Assembly (NCBI GenBank): GCA_900552225.1
Contig: URYX01000051.1
Coordinates: 1-10,135 of the forward strand
Length of the DNA: 10,135 nt
Direction of reading: 5' to 3'
DNA from: an uncultured Oscillospiraceae bacterium
GTDB lineage: Bacteria; Bacillota; Clostridia; Oscillospirales; Acutalibacteraceae
Position 1 is the first letter of the stretch, and each line of letters starts with the position of its first letter. A model generated the notes under the pieces. It searched no databases, had not been told where the DNA came from, and saw only the letters and a program-made list of their open reading frames with translations. The position numbers and the translations under genes were made by a program. Below, piece by piece: positions 5,905-10,135 of this stretch.

Positions 5905-7059
5905 ATGGCGGACAGCAAGAAGAAGGCGGCGGAAAAATCGAATCCGTCGGACGATAAGAAAAAAGCGCTCGAAATGGCGCTGCAGCAGATCGAGAAGAAT
6001 TACGGCAAGGGCGCCGTCATGCGCCTCGGACAGAATGTGAATATGAATGTGGCCAGCGTGCCGACCGGGTCCTTTGCGCTCGACCGGGCACTCGGCATCG
6101 GCGGCCTGCCCCGCGGCCGCATTATCGAGGTTTACGGGCCGGAGGCCTCCGGCAAAACGACACTTGCGCTGCACGCGGTGGCGGAGACGCAGAAGCTCGG
6201 CGGCGAGGCGGCGTTTATCGACGTGGAGCACGCGCTCGACCCTGTTTACGCCAAGGCGCTCGGAGTGGACGTGGATTCCCTGCTCGTGTCTCAGCCGGAC
6301 ACCGGAGAGCAGGCTCTGGAAATTGCGGAGGCGCTGATCCGCTCGGGTGCCGTGGACATCGTGGTGGTGGACTCGGTGGCCGCGCTCGTGCCGCGCGCGG
6401 AGATCGAGGGCGAGATGGGCGACGCTCATGTCGGACTGCAGGCGCGCCTGATGTCTCAGGCCATGCGCAAGCTGGCCGGTGTGGTCTCCAAGTCCAACTG
6501 CATTGCGCTGTTTATCAACCAGCTGCGCCTGAAGGTGGGCGTGGTCTACGGCAACCCCGAGGTGACGGCGGGCGGCAACGCACTGAAGTATTATGCGTCG
6601 GTGCGCCTGGACGTGCGCCGCGCGGAGACCATCAAGGTGAGCGGACAGGCGATCGGCTCCCATACCCGCGTCAAGGTGGTCAAGAACAAGCTGGCGCCCC
6701 CGTTCAAGGAGGCGGAATTCGACATTATCTACGGCGAGGGCATTTCGCGTATGGGCGAGGTGCTCGATATGGCCGTCGAGGCGGATATCATTCAGAAATC
6801 CGGCGCGTGGTTCTCCTATAAGGACGAGCGGATTGCGCAGGGCCGCGACAATGCCCGCGACTATCTCAAAACGCATCCCGATGTGACGCGCGAGATCGAG
6901 GAGCGTCTGCGCGCCAAGCTGGATGCCGACCGCACGGCCGTCAAGGCCGACGGCGGCAAGCCGGCTCCCGAGCCGGTGGAAATTGCGATTGAGGATGCAC
7001 CGGCCTCCGCGCCGGCCGCTGCCCGCAAGCCGAAAATCGATATTGTGGTGGAGGACTAA
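5905..7059 (+). CDS. recA: RecA recombinase
   Basis: RecA forms ATP-dependent filaments on single-stranded DNA, catalyses strand exchange and stimulates LexA self-cleavage. The 384-residue protein has the Walker A motif GPEASGKTT (78-86), the catalytic glutamate at E108 (FIDVEHALD), the Walker B strand IVVVDSVAAL ending the hydrophobic run at D156, and the MAW-like RGRIIEVYGPE segment. DNA-binding loop L2 lies around 207-224, followed by GGNALKYYASVRLD. L2 reads NPEVTAGG, where Escherichia coli has NPETTTGG. The N-terminus is about 12 residues longer than in E. coli and Lys-rich. The C-terminal tail is rich in Ala, Pro and acidic residues, as is common. ATG 5905 is preceded by AAGGA at 5891-5895. 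It is first in a plus-strand run with recX six bases behind, and is probably LexA-controlled. Confidence 0.98.
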   Translation: MADSKKKAAEKSNPSDDKKKALEMALQQIEKNYGKGAVMRLGQNVNMNVASVPTGSFALDRALGIGGLPRGRIIEVYGPEASGKTTLALHAVAETQKLGGEAAFIDVEHALDPVYAKALGVDVDSLLVSQPDTGEQALEIAEALIRSGAVDIVVVDSVAALVPRAEIEGEMGDAHVGLQARLMSQAMRKLAGVVSKSNCIALFINQLRLKVGVVYGNPEVTAGGNALKYYASVRLDVRRAETIKVSGQAIGSHTRVKVVKNKLAPPFKEAEFDIIYGEGISRMGEVLDMAVEADIIQKSGAWFSYKDERIAQGRDNARDYLKTHPDVTREIEERLRAKLDADRTAVKADGGKPAPEPVEIAIEDAPASAPAAARKPKIDIVVED

Positions 7060-7065
7060 GCACCG

Positions 7066-7695
7066 ATGGGTGAAAACGGTGAGCTCCGCTGTACGGTCAC
7101 CGCGCTGCAGCCGCAGCGCGGTCGCCTTTATAAGGTGACCTGGGACGACGGAACGGAGCAGGAGGTGTACCGCCCGACGTGGGAGGCCGCGGGCTGCGGC
7201 GTCGGGGACAGCATGACGCAGGAGGAGCGGGAGCTCCTCCTGTCCCGCGCGGCGGAGGAACGGGGCCGGGAATATGCCCTGTGGCTGCTGTCGCGCCGCG
7301 ATTATGCGGAAACCGAGCTGAAGCGCAAGCTGCGCGATAAGGTGGGCGCGGAGGCGGCGGACGGCGCCTCCCGGCGGATGACCGAGCTCGGGCTGGTCAA
7401 CGATGAGCGCTATGCCGTGCGGCTGGCGCGGGAGCTCTGCCTGCGGAAGCATTATCCGCGGCGGCGCGCGGCGGAGGCGCTGCGCCAGAAGGGAATCGAC
7501 CGCGAAACGGCGGAGGCGGCGGTGGAGGAAGTCGGCTCGGAAGATGCGGAACAGGCTCTTGCACTTCTTCACAAAAAGTGCTATACTGTACCCCGTGAAG
7601 AAATCGCGCGCCGTAAGCTATTGGATTCGCTGGTACGTTACGGGTTCTCCTACGAGACGGCCCGGGAGGCGATGCAAGCGGCAGAAGGGGAATAA
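7066..7695 (+). CDS. recX: RecA regulator RecX
   Basis: RecX binds RecA filaments and modulates recombinase and coprotease activity. The 209-residue protein has the family's three-helix repeats: a first around residues 65-105 (ALWLLSRRDYAETELKRKL), a second around 105-150 (GLVNDERYAVRLARELCLRK, then YPRRRAAEALRQKGI), and a third around 160-205 ending YGFSYETAREAM. The first 60 residues form the beta-rich N-terminal extension typical of Firmicute RecX, with YKVTWDDGTEQEVYRPTW. ATG 7066 follows the recA stop by six bases, and its GGAGG (7050-7054) lies inside the end of recA. This supports coupled expression in the SOS operon. A promoter-like AT-rich patch lies in its 3' part. Confidence 0.93.
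   Translation: MGENGELRCTVTALQPQRGRLYKVTWDDGTEQEVYRPTWEAAGCGVGDSMTQEERELLLSRAAEERGREYALWLLSRRDYAETELKRKLRDKVGAEAADGASRRMTELGLVNDERYAVRLARELCLRKHYPRRRAAEALRQKGIDRETAEAAVEEVGSEDAEQALALLHKKCYTVPREEIARRKLLDSLVRYGFSYETAREAMQAAEGE
7559..7587 (+). promoter_or_regulatory. Possible internal promoter inside recX, driving rimO
   Basis: TTGCAC and TATACT are separated by 17 bases. The spacer region holds an inverted repeat, GCACTT (7561-7566) and AAGTGC (7576-7581). The -35 box matches only three of six consensus bases but the -10 matches five. The patch is AT-rich within a strongly GC-rich gene. Transcription would begin near 7594, about 105 bases before the rimO start. Confidence 0.4.
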
Positions 7696-7698
7696 TCT

Positions 7699-9027
7699 AT
7701 GTCTTTTACCGTCGGAATGGTGTCGCTCGGATGCCCGAAAAATCAGATGGATGCGGAGCTGATGCTCGGCCGTCTGCGTGCGGCCGGAATCGAGATCAAG
7801 GCCGACCCGGCCCTGGCCGATGTGGTGATTGTCAACACCTGCGGGTTTATCGAGGAGGCCAAGCGGGAGGCCATCGAACAGATTCTGGAATTTGCCGCGC
7901 TGAAAAAAGAGGGACGGATCCGGAAAATCGTGGTGACGGGCTGCATGGCCGAGCGCTATCAGCAGGAGATTGCGAGTGAGCTTCCCGAATGCGACGCGGT
8001 CACTGGGCTCGGCGCCAACGGCGACATTGTGGAAACGGTGCGGCGTGTGGCGGAGGGCGAGCGTGTGGTGAGCTTCCCCGACAAGTCCTGCTGGTCGCTC
8101 GAGGGCGACCGGCTGCAGACGACGCCCGGATTTTTTGCCTATCTGCGCATCGGTGACGGCTGCGACAACCGCTGCACCTATTGCGCCATCCCGCTGATCC
8201 GCGGCGGCCTGCGCAGCCGCCCGATGGAATCGGTGGTGGCGGAGGCGGAAAAGCTGGCGGCGGACGGCGTGCGTGAGCTGAATCTGGTGGCGCAGGATAC
8301 GACGCTGTACGGCCGCGATCTGTACGGTGAGCCGCGCCTGCCCGAGCTGCTCGAGCGGCTGTGCCGGATTGACGGCCTGCGCTGGATCCGATTGTTTTAC
8401 TGCTACCCTGAGCACATCACCGACCGACTGCTCGAGGTGATGGCGCGGGAGCAGAAAATTGCCAAATACATGGATATTCCGATCCAGCATGCCAGCGGGT
8501 CGGTGCTCCGCCGGATGCACCGGCAGGGGGATGCCGCCTCGCTGACCGCGCTGATGGCGCATATCCGCGAGCGCGTGCCGGGCATCGTGCTGCGCACGAC
8601 CGTGATGACCGGATTCCCCGGCGAAACGCAGGAGGATGTCAACACGCTGTGCGAGTTCCTGCAGGAGGTGCGGTTCGAGCGCCTCGGCTGCTTCGCCTAT
8701 TCGGCGGAGGAAGGGACGCCGGCGGCCTCCCTGCCCGATCAGGTGCCGGAGGAGGAAAAGCGCCGCCGCGCCGATCTCGTGATGGAGCAGCAGGCCTTCC
8801 GCACGGAGGAATACCAGCAGGCGCAGATCGGAAAGACCGTGGAGGTCCTGGCGGAGTCCTACGACCGCTATGCCGAGAGCTGGTTCGGCCGGACGCAGGG
8901 CGACGCGCCGGACATCGACGGCAAGGTGTTCTTCAAGGCTCCGCGCGGCCGGGTGCATGCCGGAGATTTTGTACAGGTTCGTGTGACGGATTATATGGAT
9001 TGGGATTTGATCGGGGAGGCGGAGTGA
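7699..9027 (+). CDS. rimO: Ribosomal protein S12 methylthiotransferase RimO
   Basis: RimO is a radical-SAM enzyme with two 4Fe-4S clusters that adds a methylthio group to the conserved aspartate of ribosomal protein S12. The 442-residue protein has the N-terminal UPF0004 domain with cluster cysteines C12 (SLGCPKN), C48 (VNTCGFI) and C82 (VTGCMAERY). The radical-SAM motif CDNRCTYC gives C155, C159 and C162. The C-terminal TRAM-type domain covers about 375-442 (GRTQGDAPDIDGKVFF). SLGCPKN with VNTCGFI...AK.EAI favours RimO over the tRNA enzymes MiaB and MtaB. AAGGGG lies 8 bases before ATG 7699, and recX ends three bases upstream. Length is normal for the family. Confidence 0.95.
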   Translation: MSFTVGMVSLGCPKNQMDAELMLGRLRAAGIEIKADPALADVVIVNTCGFIEEAKREAIEQILEFAALKKEGRIRKIVVTGCMAERYQQEIASELPECDAVTGLGANGDIVETVRRVAEGERVVSFPDKSCWSLEGDRLQTTPGFFAYLRIGDGCDNRCTYCAIPLIRGGLRSRPMESVVAEAEKLAADGVRELNLVAQDTTLYGRDLYGEPRLPELLERLCRIDGLRWIRLFYCYPEHITDRLLEVMAREQKIAKYMDIPIQHASGSVLRRMHRQGDAASLTALMAHIRERVPGIVLRTTVMTGFPGETQEDVNTLCEFLQEVRFERLGCFAYSAEEGTPAASLPDQVPEEEKRRRADLVMEQQAFRTEEYQQAQIGKTVEVLAESYDRYAESWFGRTQGDAPDIDGKVFFKAPRGRVHAGDFVQVRVTDYMDWDLIGEAE

Positions 9028-9615
9028 ATGAATATTGCCAATCGGCTGACGGTGGTGCGGGTACTGCTGACACCGCTTTTCCTGCTGCTGTTCCTGTGGG
9101 AATTCCCGTTTCATTATATTGCGGCGGCCGCCGTGTTCGGATTGGCAGCCTATACCGATTATCTGGACGGATACCTGGCGCGCAAGCATCAGCTGGTGAC
9201 CAATCTCGGAAAATTCATGGACCCGATTGCGGACAAGATGCTGACGACGACGGCGTTTGTCGGCTTTTTGGCCGTCGGGGAAATGAATGCCTGGGCGCTG
9301 ATTCTGATTCTGGCGCGGGAATTCGAGGTGACCTCGGTGCGCCTGATGGCGGCGGAAAACGGCACGGTGGTGGCGGCCAATATGTGGGGCAAGACCAAGA
9401 CCGTGGCGCAGTATATCGCCATTCTGTATCTGCTGTGTGCGCTGGAGGTGACGGCCGGACAGGAGACCTGGCTCGCGGCGGCCGCGCTTCCCGCCGTGTT
9501 TTACACGGTGATCGGAATCATCGGACAGGTGTTTCTGTGGACGGCAGCTGCGCTGACGGCTGTTTCCGGCGGTGTCTATTTTTGGCAGAACCGGCATTTC
9601 TTTACCGATATGTAA
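9028..9615 (+). CDS. pgsA: CDP-diacylglycerol-glycerol-3-phosphate 3-phosphatidyltransferase
   Basis: PgsA makes phosphatidylglycerol phosphate from CDP-diacylglycerol and glycerol 3-phosphate, the committed step to phosphatidylglycerol. The 195-residue integral membrane protein carries the complete CDP-alcohol phosphatidyltransferase motif DG-x2-AR-x8-G-x3-D-x3-D. The metal- and substrate-binding residues are D44, D47, G48, A51, R52, G61, D65 and D69. The N-terminal MNIANRLTVVRVLLTP is typical of PgsA. Several hydrophobic helices follow, at about 12-24, 30-43, 75-100 and in the last 70 residues. ATG 9028 abuts the rimO stop with no gap, and GGGGAGG at 9013-9019 lies inside rimO, so translational coupling is likely. 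The pairing with rimO is common in Firmicutes. Confidence 0.94.
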   Translation: MNIANRLTVVRVLLTPLFLLLFLWEFPFHYIAAAAVFGLAAYTDYLDGYLARKHQLVTNLGKFMDPIADKMLTTTAFVGFLAVGEMNAWALILILAREFEVTSVRLMAAENGTVVAANMWGKTKTVAQYIAILYLLCALEVTAGQETWLAAAALPAVFYTVIGIIGQVFLWTAAALTAVSGGVYFWQNRHFFTDM

Positions 9616-9684
9616 GATGAGTACGCGTCCGCCGGGAGGCCGGAGCCATCCGCACTCCTGCGCGGCGGAAACGGAGGAGAGACC

Positions 9685-10135
9685 ATGCGGCGAGATAAGC
9701 ACAATTATTATTTGGATATTGCCGAGGCGGTGGCACAGCGCAGCACCTGCCTTAGACGGTGGTACGGCGCGGTCATCGTGCACCACGACGAGATTATCTC
9801 CACGGGCTATGTCGGCGCCCCCCGCGGGCGGCAGAATTGCAGCGACCTGAACTACTGCATCCGGCAGAAAATGCAGATTCCGCGCGGAGAGCGCTATGAG
9901 CTGTGCCGCAGCGTGCACGCGGAGGCCAACGCGATCATCAGCGCCTCCCGCGAAAAGATGCTCGGGGCCACGCTGTATCTGGTCGGGCTGGAGCTGCCGG
10001 AAAAGACCTATGTTGAAAACGCCAGCAGCTGCTCCATGTGCAAGCGCATGGTCATCAACGCGGGCATCGCCACCGTCATCATCCGCCGCACCGCCGACGA
10101 ATATACGGTGGTGGACGTCAACGACTGGGTGGTTC
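9685..10135 (+). CDS. dCMP/cytidine deaminase-family protein, 3' end cut by the window
   Basis: About 150 residues are present and the frame is still open at the right edge. The protein is a zinc-dependent CMP/dCMP deaminase, most similar to deoxycytidylate deaminase and the competence-locus protein ComEB, which convert dCMP to dUMP for thymidylate synthesis. The zinc site is visible as H78-A-E80 (SVHAEANAI) with the catalytic glutamate E80, and as C116 and C119 in SSCSMCKRM. Additional family features are CLRRWYGAVIV near 22-32, GAPRG, and cysteines 52, 58 and 74. The usual PCxxC proline is replaced by serine. ATG 9685 has GGAGG at 9673-9677. A 69-base gap separates it from pgsA, with no obvious terminator, so it may extend the same transcript. 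Confidence 0.88.
   Translation, partial: MRRDKHNYYLDIAEAVAQRSTCLRRWYGAVIVHHDEIISTGYVGAPRGRQNCSDLNYCIRQKMQIPRGERYELCRSVHAEANAIISASREKMLGATLYLVGLELPEKTYVENASSCSMCKRMVINAGIATVIIRRTADEYTVVDVNDWVV

Noticed and set aside
5764..7572. A 602-codon open frame on the minus strand opposite recA and recX
   Set aside because: It is antisense to two certain genes with clear motifs and has no domain of its own.
9616..9684. Possible hairpin between pgsA and the deaminase gene
   Set aside because: Only a six-base stem with a long loop can be formed, and there is no U-tract.
7618..9918. A 766-codon open frame on the minus strand opposite rimO and pgsA
   Set aside because: Its product is a low-information His/Arg/Leu-rich sequence with no motifs. 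It exists because the GC-rich sense genes rarely use the codons that would be antisense stops.

Overview
The window is a stretch of chromosome from a GC-rich Firmicute, most likely an anaerobic Clostridia member of the Oscillospiraceae/Ruminococcaceae type. The evidence is strong GGAGG-type ribosome binding sites, sigma-A type promoters, a Gram-positive LexA box in front of recA, a SpoIID-family protein carrying a dockerin module, and the clustering of recA, recX, rimO and pgsA. No CRISPR array, tRNA or rRNA was seen.

Layout. Bases 1-210 are the right end of an IS3-family insertion sequence: the tail of its transposase and the terminal repeat. From about 233 to 5740 all genes lie on the minus strand, in three blocks. 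Block one (read from 2482 down to 233) is a secreted dockerin-SpoIID/LytB protein followed by the tRNA methyltransferase gene trmO, with a clear promoter at 2602-2630. Block two (4268 down to 3010) is an unrecognised probable lipoprotein followed by an unrecognised four-helix membrane protein, ending near a strong hairpin at 2764-2800. Block three is a single FAD-dependent oxidoreductase with a C-terminal Rieske domain (5740 down to 4397), followed by a large hairpin. The 527 bases between 3009 and 2483 hold no supported gene, but contain hairpins, a 12-bp tandem duplication, phased direct repeats and the SpoIID promoter.

From 5905 to the right edge everything is on the plus strand: recA, recX, rimO, pgsA and a dCMP/cytidine deaminase-family gene cut by the window end. 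The first four are spaced by 6, 3 and 0 bases and look like one operon. It starts at a promoter at 5831-5859, with a LexA box just upstream at 5799-5812. A second possible promoter lies inside the 3' part of recX and could supply rimO and pgsA separately.

The right half is housekeeping: SOS recombination and its modulator, ribosomal protein S12 modification, phospholipid synthesis and nucleotide salvage. The left half is more accessory. I found no convincing new multi-gene system. The most interesting items are the dockerin-SpoIID fusion with a C8 tract at its linker/catalytic-domain junction, the two orphan envelope genes, and the regulatory architecture around recA and recX.
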